Source of the DNA: a virus
Direction: 5' to 3' (one strand)
IMG/VR virus record: IMGVR_UViG_3300024243_000011
Location: 1 to 64,000 of that record
Length of the DNA: 64,000 nucleotides
The notes under the pieces are model-generated. The model saw nothing but the letters and a program-made list of their open reading frames with translations. It had not been told where the DNA came from and ran no database searches. Both the position numbers and the translations under genes were made by a program. Position 1 is the first letter of the stretch. Each line of letters opens with the position of its first letter. Positions 23,640 through 30,736 of this stretch are shown here, piece by piece.

Positions 23640-23835
23640 GTGAGCATGTGTTCATGACACCAACAAGAAGATCCTCTATGTGTTGTTCATTGTTAATGTA
23701 TTATTGTCACTGTTTTTCTGAAAATTTAGGGGAGTTTTTAGAAGTGACAAAAGTGATGTCAATAGCTTTCCTCCTTTCGTTATTGACATCTAGTTCTTAT
23801 CAGGGGCCAACGTTCATTGTTGGCCCTTTTTTTTA
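23640..23835 (+). ncRNA. Candidate small RNA ending at a strong terminator
   Basis: This gene-free stretch ends in a textbook terminator. It contains a hairpin with 10-bp arms (GATGTCAATA 23755-23764 and TATTGACATC 23781-23790). Its 16-base loop shows CCTCCTTT, complementary to Shine-Dalgarno sequences. A second short hairpin (GTGTTCATGACAC) is near 23648. A promoter was not located with confidence. An ORF open through here crosses the terminator and next promoter, so it is unlikely to be coding. Confidence 0.4.
23803..23835 (+). terminator. Rho-independent terminator
   Basis: GGGCCAAC and GTTGGCCC form an 8-bp GC-rich stem around a 7-base loop, followed by a run of eight or more T. It is the strongest terminator in the window. 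It isolates the promoter at 23873 from upstream transcription. Confidence 0.9.
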
Positions 23836-23872
23836 TAAGGGAGATAAAAATAAAATTAATCTTCAAAAATGG

Positions 23873-23901
23873 TTAACAAGCAGAGTTGTTTATGATATAG
23901 T
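23873..23901 (+). promoter_or_regulatory. TTAACA-type sigma70 promoter
   Basis: TTAACA 23873-23878, 17-bp spacer, TATAGT 23896-23901. The A-rich AAAATAAAATTAAT upstream resembles an UP element. It drives the small gene at 23939. Confidence 0.85.
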
Positions 23902-23938
23902 GTGGTTATGTTCAGTTGATAACAACAAAAGGGAGGTC

Positions 23939-24088
23939 ATGATGATTGGAAAGGAAGTAAGGGCAATTGTGGGTTCTTCATTTACTTCTTATCGATCTGT
24001 GATGGTTGATCGTGCAACGAAGGGAAAGGTCAAACTAACCTTCCAGTATGTGAGTACGTTTGGCAAGGATAAAAGGGGAGAGGAATAA
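23939..24088 (+). CDS. Uncharacterised 49-residue protein
   Basis: Starts at ATG 23939 or the adjacent ATG 23942 behind GGGAGG. The small, basic protein (KEVRAIVGSSFTSYRSVMVD, then TKGKVKLTFQYVSTF) looks like a few beta strands. It is the only gene between the promoters at 23873 and 24114, so it is a single-gene unit. Function is unknown. Confidence 0.6.
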   Translation: MMIGKEVRAIVGSSFTSYRSVMVDRATKGKVKLTFQYVSTFGKDKRGEE

Positions 24089-24113
24089 AAAATAAAAAAC
24101 TTTCAAAAAGTGG

Positions 24114-24142
24114 TTAACAAACAAAGTTGTTTATGATATAGT
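24114..24142 (+). promoter_or_regulatory. TTAACA-type sigma70 promoter
   Basis: TTAACA 24114-24119, 17-bp spacer, TATAGT 24137-24142. The spacer and downstream GTGGTTATGTTC match the promoter at 23873 almost base for base, so this is a recent duplicate. It drives the gene at 24189. Confidence 0.85.
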
Positions 24143-24188
24143 GTGGTTATGTTCGGTTGCAGTTGACAACAACAAGAAGGAGAAACCG

Positions 24189-24461
24189 ATGGAAAGCATA
24201 ACTGAGAAAGAGAGGAAAGTTCTTCAGGGTATTATTACTAATGATTTTCAGGATGCCGCAACTGGAACTGAGGCTGTGATTATGAATGATATTTGGGTTG
24301 ATTGCCTGGAAGATTCCACAGGAGATATTCGGGGAAAAATTTTGTCTGGTGTGGTTTCTAGCCTTTCTAAAAAAGGCCTTGTCTGGACTGATGGGGAAGG
24401 TATCGCAATAACTAAGGAGGGATGGACCGTTCTGAACTCAACGAATAGCGAAGAGGAATAA
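24189..24461 (+). CDS. Small winged-helix-like protein
   Basis: 90 residues from ATG 24189. ITEKERKVLQGIITND, then IRGKILSGVVSSLSKKGLVW and IAITKEGWTVL give the helix-turn-helix-plus-wing pattern common in small DNA-binding or replication-linked proteins. An acidic insert separates the first helices. It is a single-gene unit between two TTAACA-type promoters. A regulatory role is inferred. Confidence 0.55.
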   Translation: MESITEKERKVLQGIITNDFQDAATGTEAVIMNDIWVDCLEDSTGDIRGKILSGVVSSLSKKGLVWTDGEGIAITKEGWTVLNSTNSEEE

Positions 24462-24486
24462 AAAATAAAAAACTTTCAAAAAGTGG

Positions 24487-24515
24487 TTAACAAACAGGAG
24501 GAAGTGTGATATAAA
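24487..24515 (+). promoter_or_regulatory. TTAACA-type sigma70 promoter
   Basis: TTAACA 24487-24492, 17-bp spacer, TATAAA 24510-24515. It lies 58 bases before the MoxR ATPase start and is the only visible promoter for that gene. Confidence 0.85.
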
Positions 24516-24572
24516 GGTTTCGAAATAAAGGTTGGTAAGTTTAAATTCTAGACGGTTAAAAGGAGGTTTATT

Positions 24573-25718
24573 GTGGCAAAGCTTAACGTAAAATCAGCAC
24601 TGAAGGTTCTTGATAATCTGCCGAAAGAGCAGGCCGTTCTCGTTGATGGCCCTCATGGTATTGGCAAGAGTACTATCTTTAGAGATCTTGCAAAGAAGAG
24701 AAATGCACATTTTATCGATATGCGGCTCTCACAGGTTGAGTATGTAGATCTGATTGGTATGCCTCAGTCTGTTAATGGAGAAATGATCTACTCGTCCCCT
24801 TGGTGGCGACGGGAGATTGAGGCATGTGCAGAGAGAGGACAGAACGTTGTTCTCCTTCTTGATGAGATTAACCGTGCTCATCGTGATGTTCTCCAGTCAG
24901 TGTTTCAGTTGATTCTGGATCGTCGTATCCAGGATTGGGCACTTCCATCCAACGTTGACGTGTGGGTGTATGGTGCAGTCAACATGGGTGATGACTATGA
25001 CGTGTCTATGATGGACCCTGCACTGTTGGATCGTTTCTATCGGTTTACCCTTGAGCCATCACCGGCAGAGTGGCTGAGGTGGTCAAAGAGCGTTGGTATC
25101 CATCGTGCAATTCACATGTTCATTGAAAAGAACCATAACTATTTGTATTTCACTGGCACGCCTGAAGAGGGCCGGATTTATCCTTCTCCTCGTTCATGGG
25201 CTATGCTTTCTAATTGTATGAATCTAAACAAAAAACTTGTTGACGATCATCATGCTCTTACTCTTCTCTCAATGGGTTTTGTTGGTGAAGAAGGGGCAAC
25301 TAGGTTTGTTGACTTTGTAAAGAAGGAGTTTAATCAAATGACAGCAAAAGACATTCTTGAAAAATGGAAGGACCGGGGGCAGGATATTACTGAACTGGTA
25401 ACTGATGATGTGGTTGAGGCTTCAACTCTCATGGATCAGTGCATTGAGTTTTTCCGTGCAAAGGGAGAGGATGGGGTTAAGCCTCGTCACATTAAGAACT
25501 TTACTGAGTATATGTTGATTGTCCCACTGGATGTGATCAACTATGCATGGCAGGCTCTCCAGGAGTACACTGAGGATGGTGGTGACGTAAAGAACATCAA
25601 CTTTGTGGCCTCAAAGCTTGGTGATGATGAGCGGATCAGGACTAGGGTGGTGGAAGCCAATAGCGAGTGGATCAGGGAAGAGCAGGAGAAAGTAAAGAAG
25701 GGTGCCGAGGGCGAATAA
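24573..25718 (+). CDS. MoxR-family AAA+ ATPase
   Basis: 381 residues from a GTG start behind AAGGAGG. MoxR ATPases use ATP to remodel partner proteins and pair with VWA-domain proteins. Walker A GPHGIGKST is at residues 26-34, Walker B VVLLLDEINRA at 92-102, sensor 1 GAVNMG near 136, and the arginine-finger segment MDPALLDRF near 148. The likely partner is the VWA metallopeptidase at 48766, which has the same promoter type. Base composition is far less AT-rich than its neighbours (29 of 60 G/C at 24901-24960). A terminator follows. Confidence 0.9.
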   Translation: MAKLNVKSALKVLDNLPKEQAVLVDGPHGIGKSTIFRDLAKKRNAHFIDMRLSQVEYVDLIGMPQSVNGEMIYSSPWWRREIEACAERGQNVVLLLDEINRAHRDVLQSVFQLILDRRIQDWALPSNVDVWVYGAVNMGDDYDVSMMDPALLDRFYRFTLEPSPAEWLRWSKSVGIHRAIHMFIEKNHNYLYFTGTPEEGRIYPSPRSWAMLSNCMNLNKKLVDDHHALTLLSMGFVGEEGATRFVDFVKKEFNQMTAKDILEKWKDRGQDITELVTDDVVEASTLMDQCIEFFRAKGEDGVKPRHIKNFTEYMLIVPLDVINYAWQALQEYTEDGGDVKNINFVASKLGDDERIRTRVVEANSEWIREEQEKVKKGAEGE

Positions 25719-25735
25719 ACAACAAGCAGTTCTTT

Positions 25736-25760
25736 GGGGGGCGCAATGCCCCCTTACTTA
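25736..25760 (+). terminator. GC-rich terminator-like hairpin
   Basis: GGGGGC (25737-25742) and GCCCCC (25748-25753) flank a 5-base loop, followed by TTACTTATTTCTTT. The stem is strong but the T run is interrupted. It directly follows the MoxR gene. Confidence 0.7.
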
Positions 25761-25797
25761 TTTCTTTGGTAATAACAATCAACAATGAGGTTGTCTT

Positions 25798-26322
25798 ATG
25801 GGAAGACTAAAAGGTACAATTAACAAAAAGACTCTTGCAAAGAAAGCAATTGCATATTCTTTAGGGGACATAAAAAAGCTTTCAGAAAGCATATTGAATA
25901 AAATGTATCGCAATAATATTATTGATGAGAACACAGACAAGCCAACCAGTGATTGTTATAAGTTAATGTCACTTGAAGAATATAAGAATATTAAATCAGG
26001 CAAGAAGAAGAAAAAGCAACAAGAGGCAACGGAAACAACAAACATCACAAAGTACTTCTTTTATAAAACAAGCAATCTAAAGAAGTTTGGCACAAAAAAA
26101 TATATTTGGAAAATGGTTGATCGAGACTATGGACTTCAGGTTCATGGCATCAATGAGATAGAAGCAAAGTTATTTGCAAAGCATATTAATTGCATAATAT
26201 ACGCTGAAGAGCTTATGGGTAATAAAAAAGAAAAGTTTTATTGTTTCAAAAAACAGTATTCAAATATGATATCAGCAAGAAAGTGGGCGAAGCAATCAGG
26301 CTTTGAGTTTATAAAGGAGTGA
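25798..26322 (+). CDS. Uncharacterised basic protein
   Basis: 174 residues. The N-terminus GRLKGTINKKTLAKKA resembles a short DNA-contact arm. A KSGKKKKKQQ linker separates two halves; the second (KYFFYKTSNLKKFGTKKYIW, then FYCFKKQYSNMISARKWAK) looks alpha/beta. Cys and metal motifs are absent. A DNA-binding role is only suggested by charge. Composition here is A-rich with more C than G on the + strand. Confidence 0.5.
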   Translation: MGRLKGTINKKTLAKKAIAYSLGDIKKLSESILNKMYRNNIIDENTDKPTSDCYKLMSLEEYKNIKSGKKKKKQQEATETTNITKYFFYKTSNLKKFGTKKYIWKMVDRDYGLQVHGINEIEAKLFAKHINCIIYAEELMGNKKEKFYCFKKQYSNMISARKWAKQSGFEFIKE

Positions 26323-26522
26323 GACAACAAGCAACAAACACTTGGTAATATCTAAACCTAAAAAACGATCTAACAATTAAGGCCCATTGACATCAATACC
26401 CTTGACAATCAATTTATTTTACAATCAAATGTCGGAAACTAGTTTATAGACAGCAAAATCCATGCTACCATTAAAAACAACTTAACAGACACAGCAACCC
26501 AGGGGGTAGACAAAAAAACATT

Positions 26523-27005
26523 ATGGGAAAAATAAAAAGAAATACAACAAAGAATAAAGAAAAAGAATTACAAAATAACAATAAACAACATATAGAAGAT
26601 ACACAAAAAGAATCAACAAAGAATAAAGAAAAAGATTCTGTTGAACAAGAAGATTGCAATAAGAACAACAAAGAGAAAGGGGATCAAAAAAAAGATATTA
26701 ATACTTTAGATAATATCCAACATGAACTACAAAATGCAATAGGCCTTGTCAAATCATTAGAATCAAAATATAAAGAAGCAAGGTATAAAGAAGATGAACC
26801 AAAAAGATTACTATTCAGTTATATTATAGATAACTTGCTCCCAGAAGAAAATAGAACAAAAGAAAAGTTACATGATGAACTTAGTACTTATGGACAAGAA
26901 GTATTCTATAAAAAAGATACATTACATAATAAGCTATTCATGGTCGCAGAAAACCTATTAAGCTTTATTAAGTTAAATAAAGAAAGAATATTTAAGGATA
27001 ATTAA
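26523..27005 (+). CDS. Highly charged protein, disordered N-terminus
   Basis: 160 residues. The first 60 are Lys/Asn/Glu/Gln-only sequence, surely disordered. Residues about 62-158 form helices (IQHELQNAIGLVKSLESKYK, then KLHDELSTYGQEVFYKK). No domain is recognised. The 200 bases upstream (26323-26522) hold no gene; they include a NNKHLVI-like relic of a MORN-gene 3' end near 26332. Confidence 0.5.
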   Translation: MGKIKRNTTKNKEKELQNNNKQHIEDTQKESTKNKEKDSVEQEDCNKNNKEKGDQKKDINTLDNIQHELQNAIGLVKSLESKYKEARYKEDEPKRLLFSYIIDNLLPEENRTKEKLHDELSTYGQEVFYKKDTLHNKLFMVAENLLSFIKLNKERIFKDN

Positions 27006-27007
27006 TC

Positions 27008-27286
27008 ATGAGCACTATCTTATGGCTATTATTAATATTGTTTGTTGCGTTCTTAGGAACATTTCAATTATTAGCATTAATGTTTATTATAATGTTCTTA
27101 GTAGCATGTACACCAGCAATTGTTGTGTTGACTATTGGAATATACTTAACAATAAAGATAGGTGGGTTCATTGGTGCATTGTTGGTAATATTAACATTGT
27201 TTGGTGCAGGGTTTGTAACTTATCATTGGTTCGAAAGTGGAGCAGTTGATGCAATTACAAAGACCCTTGGTATGGACAATTGGTAA
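27008..27286 (+). CDS. Small integral membrane protein
   Basis: 92 residues, nearly all hydrophobic, with three likely transmembrane segments (about residues 3-25, 27-48, 54-73) and a short polar end (DAITKTLGMDNW). It is holin-like in size, but charge pattern and context give no proof of a lysis role. It is coupled to the next gene by a 7-base overlap. Confidence 0.6.
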   Translation: MSTILWLLLILFVAFLGTFQLLALMFIIMFLVACTPAIVVLTIGIYLTIKIGGFIGALLVILTLFGAGFVTYHWFESGAVDAITKTLGMDNW

Positions 27287-27540
27287 AAGAAATAAAAAAA
27301 TGGAACAAAGGTGATATTGTTTGGGTCAAAGTAAATACTTATATGTGTGGATCAGAAAGCGAAAAGAGATATGATAACCCTCCTCTATATAAAGGACCAG
27401 CAATTATTGTCAGTGTTAATTACAATTTAAGTTATAGGCCTATATATAGAATCAAAACAATGTATGATCGCAATGTCTTGTACAATTATAATTATAGAAT
27501 AACAGAAGAAAATATATTGTACAAGATACCCCAAGGTTAA
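27280..27540 (+). CDS. VWV-family small barrel protein
   Basis: 86 residues from a TTG start inside the membrane-protein gene; no ATG is available nearby. KWNKGDIVWVKVNTYM and PPLYKGPAIIVSV form a textbook core, with YRIKTMYDRN and TEENILYKI closing it. It is an isolated member of the family in this stretch. Confidence 0.7.
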   Translation: MVKEIKKWNKGDIVWVKVNTYMCGSESEKRYDNPPLYKGPAIIVSVNYNLSYRPIYRIKTMYDRNVLYNYNYRITEENILYKIPQG

Positions 27541-27574
27541 CATTGTAGTAATAATAGTAAAAAAAAATGTATTT

Positions 27575-27612
27575 AATGTTATATATAATATATATATTAT
27601 TATATTAACATT
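27575..27612. other. AT palindrome upstream of 27631 gene
   Basis: AATGTTA (27575-27581) and TAACATT (27606-27612) flank an alternating TA stretch that is itself self-complementary. It may be a hairpin, an operator or an easily melted promoter region. It lies 18 bases before the start of the gene at 27631. Confidence 0.4.
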
Positions 27613-27630
27613 TTCAACGGAGGTTAAGCA

Positions 27631-28041
27631 ATGAAAAACAAATTTAAATCTATAGTAAAGAATATTATTAAAGAAGAGACTAGAAAGCTTATAAAGGAGG
27701 CTAGCTATAAAGATTTAACAGATGAAGAGAAAGACTTTTACAACACAACAAAAGGCCTTAATCGTGGTAAAGTTATTAAAGTTAACTTTCCCGCAACTAC
27801 CATTAAAACTAAACTTGGCTGGGGATCAGGCACCACACCATCTATACCAGACATGTCTAACCTGTTAGATTTATATTGGAATAACGTTAAAGATGAGGTG
27901 CTTAATAGCATATTAAATTCATCTGAGTATTTAAATTATGAAGATCAACTTAAAGATATATCTAGAGAAGTAGGAGATAATGAAAGGTTCTGGGATTTTG
28001 TTAATAAGACTGGCCCTTGTCCTTCTGGCAATTGTGGCTAA
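27631..28041 (+). CDS. Uncharacterised protein with IIKEETRK N-terminus
   Basis: 136 residues behind GGAGG. The N-terminus KNKFKSIVKNIIKEETRKLI matches the basic amphipathic helix of the genes at 13572 and 14399. The middle has GWGSGTTPSIPD; the C-terminus GPCPSGNCG has two Cys. Comparable short N-terminal helices precede virion-packaged proteins in some phages, so a targeting tag is possible but unproven. Confidence 0.55.
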   Translation: MKNKFKSIVKNIIKEETRKLIKEASYKDLTDEEKDFYNTTKGLNRGKVIKVNFPATTIKTKLGWGSGTTPSIPDMSNLLDLYWNNVKDEVLNSILNSSEYLNYEDQLKDISREVGDNERFWDFVNKTGPCPSGNCG

Positions 28042-28097
28042 CCAACCCTTCCTTCCAATATATCTGCATATACAATAAAATTAATTCTTAAAAATGG

Positions 28098-28126
28098 TTA
28101 ACAAATCAAGGTACTTATGGTATAGT
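28098..28126 (+). promoter_or_regulatory. TTAACA-type sigma70 promoter
   Basis: TTAACA 28098-28103, 17-bp spacer, TATAGT 28121-28126. A TACTTGACAATAAAAG element follows, then the G-rich ribosome site of the gene at 28187. Confidence 0.85.
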
Positions 28127-28186
28127 ATGATTGCAAGTCAGGGATAAGTACTTGACAATAAAAGAAAGGGGGGGGAAAAAAAGAAA

Positions 28187-28492
28187 ATGATAACTGAAGG
28201 AACCATGCTGTGGGTTAGTGAAGTTGCATTGTATTCTTATGTTACTCCTCCAGGTTGTTATAAAGGTGCCTATAAGAAAGTAATGGACTATTCAGGACCA
28301 GTTAATGTTGTTGTTGTTGAACCATTAATGAATGAAGAAGACAGAGGGAAGCTGGTTAGTCATGATTATGAACGTGTAGTGTCCGTTGAGATATGTGTGA
28401 TTACTAAAGTAGATAGTAATGATTATCATGACAATACGTTTATTATGATAGTTGATGATGAGGATAAGAGTGTGAAGAGGATGAACGGATAA
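28187..28492 (+). CDS. Divergent VWV-family protein
   Basis: 101 residues. TEGTMLWVSEVALY (residues 3-16) and MDYSGPVNVVVVE (about 35-47) fit the two motifs. The tail is acidic (DDEDKSVKR), unlike the basic tails of most members. It is the sole gene of its transcription unit. Confidence 0.6.
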   Translation: MITEGTMLWVSEVALYSYVTPPGCYKGAYKKVMDYSGPVNVVVVEPLMNEEDRGKLVSHDYERVVSVEICVITKVDSNDYHDNTFIMIVDDEDKSVKRMNG

Positions 28493-28525
28493 AAGATATA
28501 TATATAAATTAATGATTGTAGGTGG

Positions 28526-28554
28526 TTAACAGATGAGGTTGATTGTGGTATATT
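28526..28554 (+). promoter_or_regulatory. TTAACA-type sigma70 promoter
   Basis: TTAACA 28526-28531, 17-bp spacer, TATATT 28549-28554. Transcription from here would begin about 20 bases before the structured element at 28582. Confidence 0.85.
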
Positions 28555-28581
28555 GTGTGTAGGTGGATGGTTGGATTGTTA

Positions 28582-28650
28582 TGTCCTGGAGACAGGACAC
28601 CGCAGACTTAAAGTTAGCGTATATGCGGGTTGACCCATTTTTATTGGACA
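28582..28650 (+). ncRNA. Compact structured element in 5' leader
   Basis: A perfect hairpin TGTCCTG-GAGA-CAGGACA (28582-28599) is followed by CCGCA...TGCGG arms (28600-28627) and GGGT...ACCC. The whole 69-base unit starts TGTCC and ends GGACA. It is the most G/C-rich noncoding sequence in the area. It sits at the start of a promoter-driven leader of about 220 bases. It could be a cis-regulatory RNA, a stable small RNA or the end of a mobile element. Confidence 0.4.
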
Positions 28651-28786
28651 GATAATTTTTTTGATATTGGAATTGTTGATTTAAGGGGTTAAACAACAAT
28701 AACCAACAATAAAGACGATCAACAATATGTTTAATATAATAAAATTCAAAAGACATGTTTAAATATTAATAAAAGGAGATATGGTT

Positions 28787-29059
28787 ATGAGGAAAATCAT
28801 TGGTGGCATGTCATTTAGAAATAAGATGATTTTAAAGACAGAAGATGCAATGTCTATTTCTACAGTTGACAAAAATGGAATCTATAATTCGAAAGCATAT
28901 TTCAGATATAATAAAAAAGAAAACAAAAGGGACACATTATACAAAAGGAATAGGCTTGACAATCTAATTAAAATTTTAAGCTTAATAGTACTTTCTCAAA
29001 TATTTTACATGATATTTGGCTCATTAATTGGTGTGATATTATTAATACTAAAGTCATGA
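28787..29059 (+). CDS. Small protein with C-terminal membrane segment
   Basis: 90 residues from ATG 28787, 8 bases after GGAG; ATG 28781 is too close to it. The first 60 residues are soluble and basic (GGMSFRNKMILKTEDAMSI). Residues about 61-88 are hydrophobic (IKILSLIVLSQIFYMIFGSL), giving one or two membrane passes. It overlaps the next ORF by 4 bases (ATGA). Function is unknown. Confidence 0.6.
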   Translation: MRKIIGGMSFRNKMILKTEDAMSISTVDKNGIYNSKAYFRYNKKENKRDTLYKRNRLDNLIKILSLIVLSQIFYMIFGSLIGVILLILKS

Positions 29060-29202
29060 CAAATTTATTAAGTTATTGTGATGGCAGTTTATCTTTACTT
29101 GAGGTTGCTGAGAAAATTAATGTTCCAATGTGGCAACTTTTTGATGTTATCGATATTTTATTAAAAAATAAATTATTGAAAGTGGTTAACAAACAGAGTT
29201 GA
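29056..29202 (+). CDS. 48-residue winged-helix-like protein
   Basis: M-T-N-L-L-S-Y-C-D-G at the start, then LSLLEVAEKINVPMWQLFD and a V-I-D-I-L-L-K-N-K-L-L end. This resembles the small C-terminal winged helix of some aminopeptidase-like proteins (YCDG...I-A-E...W-x-L...L). ATGA overlap couples it to the upstream gene. Its last codons (VVNKQS) coincide with the promoter at 29186. Confidence 0.5.
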   Translation: MTNLLSYCDGSLSLLEVAEKINVPMWQLFDVIDILLKNKLLKVVNKQS

Positions 29203-29214
29203 TTGTGGTATAAG
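29186..29214 (+). promoter_or_regulatory. TTAACA-type sigma70 promoter
   Basis: TTAACA 29186-29191, 17-bp spacer, TATAAG 29209-29214. The predicted start site is at about 29221, directly at the next gene's ATG (29222), so that message would have almost no leader. Confidence 0.85.
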
Positions 29215-29221
29215 GGTATTC

Positions 29222-29545
29222 ATGAAAATGGAAAAAATACAACTTAGTGATCTTAGGGCTGCAAGCAAACCATATATATGTTGGCTTAAGATTGATAGGG
29301 AACTGGCTATAAATTTAGGTTGGCATTTTTATTATAATCATAATGGTCTAGTTACTATATATTGTGATTGTAATGAGCGATTAACAATTAAATTTCTGCA
29401 TATGTTTAAACAAATATCTTCTTATACTTATAGGTCAGGGATAGCATTTAATCGGATTAATTTAAATGACAATTTAAACATTAATAAGTTTTTTGATTAT
29501 TGTTATAATAACGATAGGTTATTTATTGTTAATAAGGGAGGTTAA
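29222..29545 (+). CDS. Divergent VWV-family protein, probably leaderless
   Basis: 107 residues. YICWLKIDRELAINLGW (about residues 18-34), YYNHNGLVTIY (about 37-47) and IKFLHMFKQI fit the family loosely. No ribosome site precedes ATG 29222 (or ATG 29228). With the promoter ending at 29214, translation would be leaderless or fed from upstream. Confidence 0.55.
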   Translation: MKMEKIQLSDLRAASKPYICWLKIDRELAINLGWHFYYNHNGLVTIYCDCNERLTIKFLHMFKQISSYTYRSGIAFNRINLNDNLNINKFFDYCYNNDRLFIVNKGG

Positions 29546-29547
29546 AA

Positions 29548-29787
29548 ATGAAAGTATTGGAAAGCATGGTTTATGTTGGTAATCGTATTTTGTTTAGCAT
29601 GGTATTGCTTATGCTTATGTGTGTCTATGCATATCTTGCGCCATGGGGTATTGGGAATGTTGCAATGAATTTATTTGTGTTATGTGTTTCAGCATTTCTT
29701 TATGTTGTGGTTTGGGTTCCATATGCGAAGCTGAGCCTTCGTTATGAGCTTGTAAGAATTAAGAATAAGTATAGAAATGAGCAATAA
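29548..29787 (+). CDS. Small membrane protein, two segments
   Basis: 79 residues behind GGGAGG. Hydrophobic segments at about residues 14-33 (ILFSMVLLMLMCVYAYLA) and 39-60 (AMNLFVLCVSAFLYVVVWVP) are followed by a basic tail (RIKNKYRNEQ), so both ends should be cytoplasmic. Function is unknown. It overlaps the next gene by 11 bases. Confidence 0.6.
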   Translation: MKVLESMVYVGNRILFSMVLLMLMCVYAYLAPWGIGNVAMNLFVLCVSAFLYVVVWVPYAKLSLRYELVRIKNKYRNEQ

Positions 29788-30067
29788 TAAAAACAATACG
29801 TTTAATGCTGGTGATGTTGTTTGTGTACAATTACCAAGTGATCCTAAAGAATGTGGTTGGACAAATGGAAAGTCTACTTATACTGGATATAATGGAATTG
29901 TTTTAATAATGGAAGAGTGTGACTTTACATACACTTCTTTTGATTATAAAATTAAAATACTTGGAACAAAAAAACAACGTGATCAGTTTTTTGTAAGAAC
30001 CAATTGGATCACACACAAATTAAGCAATGGAGGAAACAATGAGGTCAAATGGATTAAGTGTAAATGA
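29777..30067 (+). CDS. VWV-family small barrel protein
   Basis: 96 residues. FNAGDVVCVQLPSD (residues 9-22) replaces W with C; YTGYNGIVLIMEE (about 35-47) lacks the Pro. YKIKILGTKK and NWITHKL match the closing strands. It overlaps the following gene by 29 bases, unusually long for this genome. Confidence 0.6.
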   Translation: MSNNKNNTFNAGDVVCVQLPSDPKECGWTNGKSTYTGYNGIVLIMEECDFTYTSFDYKIKILGTKKQRDQFFVRTNWITHKLSNGGNNEVKWIKCK

Positions 30068-30266
30068 GTTATTCAATTTGATGCAGACTTTAAAATCTGC
30101 TGGTCATGGTGATTGCGAGGTATTGATTCGTTCTATTGATGAGATTACATGCAATGTTTTTACAGATAAGTACACAATGTATATTTTGGGTGATAATAAT
30201 TGTCTCTCTAAGATCGACCCAGAATCGACTGGCGAGAAGCCTAATGTCATTGTATTAGAATATTGA
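30039..30266 (+). CDS. Uncharacterised 75-residue protein
   Basis: It starts at ATG 30039, five bases after GGAGG. SVNELFNLMQTLKSAGHGDC (about residues 7-26) leads into EVLIRSIDEITCNVF and a C-terminal NVIVLEY. The layout resembles small alpha/beta phage proteins with the L-x3-G-x-G-D-x-x-V start (helix then strand). No function is known. Confidence 0.55.
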   Translation: MRSNGLSVNELFNLMQTLKSAGHGDCEVLIRSIDEITCNVFTDKYTMYILGDNNCLSKIDPESTGEKPNVIVLEY

Positions 30267-30320
30267 CAGGATTGATTGTGGGCTAAATTTGGTTTTATTG
30301 GTATTGATTTGGGGCTTTAT

Positions 30321-30446
30321 ATGTGCAATAAAAAAGTGATAAAAATAAAGGCTGGACAATGGCATAACTTAGGTTTAAAAGAGGGGAAGAAATATCTTAT
30401 ATGGTTGGTTGTTAATGGTGATCTTAATAATAAAGAGTTAAATTGA
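30321..30446 (+). CDS. 41-residue VWV-like fragment
   Basis: M-C-N-K-K-V-I-K-I-K-A-G-Q at the start, then LKEGKKYLIWLVVNGDLNN. The second part resembles the G-D-x-V-W-V start of the family with an inverted order. TGATG overlap couples it to the next, complete family member. It may be a truncated relic or a real microprotein. Confidence 0.4.
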   Translation: MCNKKVIKIKAGQWHNLGLKEGKKYLIWLVVNGDLNNKELN

Positions 30447-30736
30447 TGGACAATAAATATAAAGTAGGTGATGTTATATTTTGCAAAGCATATTATTATA
30501 ATTATAGAAAAGATGTTTATTATAATAAAAAAGATATTGATAATAAATATTACTATATGGCTGATGATGCAGGTGATATTTATTATTATGGTGTTGGCAT
30601 AATAGCTGGTTATAGAACTAGTGGTATGTATCATGATCATGATGCTATATATTTAGTTAATGGCATTGCCAGTGGTATTAATAATTATGATCATGATTCA
30701 ATGGTGGTTCGAGAGAGGGATATAATGCAAGGTTGA
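30446..30736 (+). CDS. Divergent VWV-family protein
   Basis: 96 residues from ATG 30446. NKYKVGDVIFCKAYYY (residues 3-18) and YYYGVGIIAGY (about 50-60) are the motif positions. The gap between them is a Tyr/Asp/Asn-rich stretch. HDSMVVRERDIM forms the closing element. Confidence 0.65.
   Translation: MDNKYKVGDVIFCKAYYYNYRKDVYYNKKDIDNKYYYMADDAGDIYYYGVGIIAGYRTSGMYHDHDAIYLVNGIASGINNYDHDSMVVRERDIMQG

Noticed and set aside
23648-23938. Long open frame upstream of and in frame with the 23939 gene
   Set aside because: It crosses a strong terminator and the 23873 promoter, has no ribosome site, and encodes odd Cys/Ser-rich sequence. Only the part from 23939 is credible.
23045-24515. CRISPR array
   Set aside because: The repeats are promoters of unequal spacing with genes or tiny ORFs between them. 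There are no regular spacers or cas genes. The only short-period tandem repeat (43109) is coding.
28582-28650. Insertion-sequence end or MITE (TGTCC...GGACA)
   Set aside because: No transposase fragment or second copy is visible in the window and no target duplication was found. A structured RNA leader is the simpler reading, but a database search is needed to exclude the IS idea.
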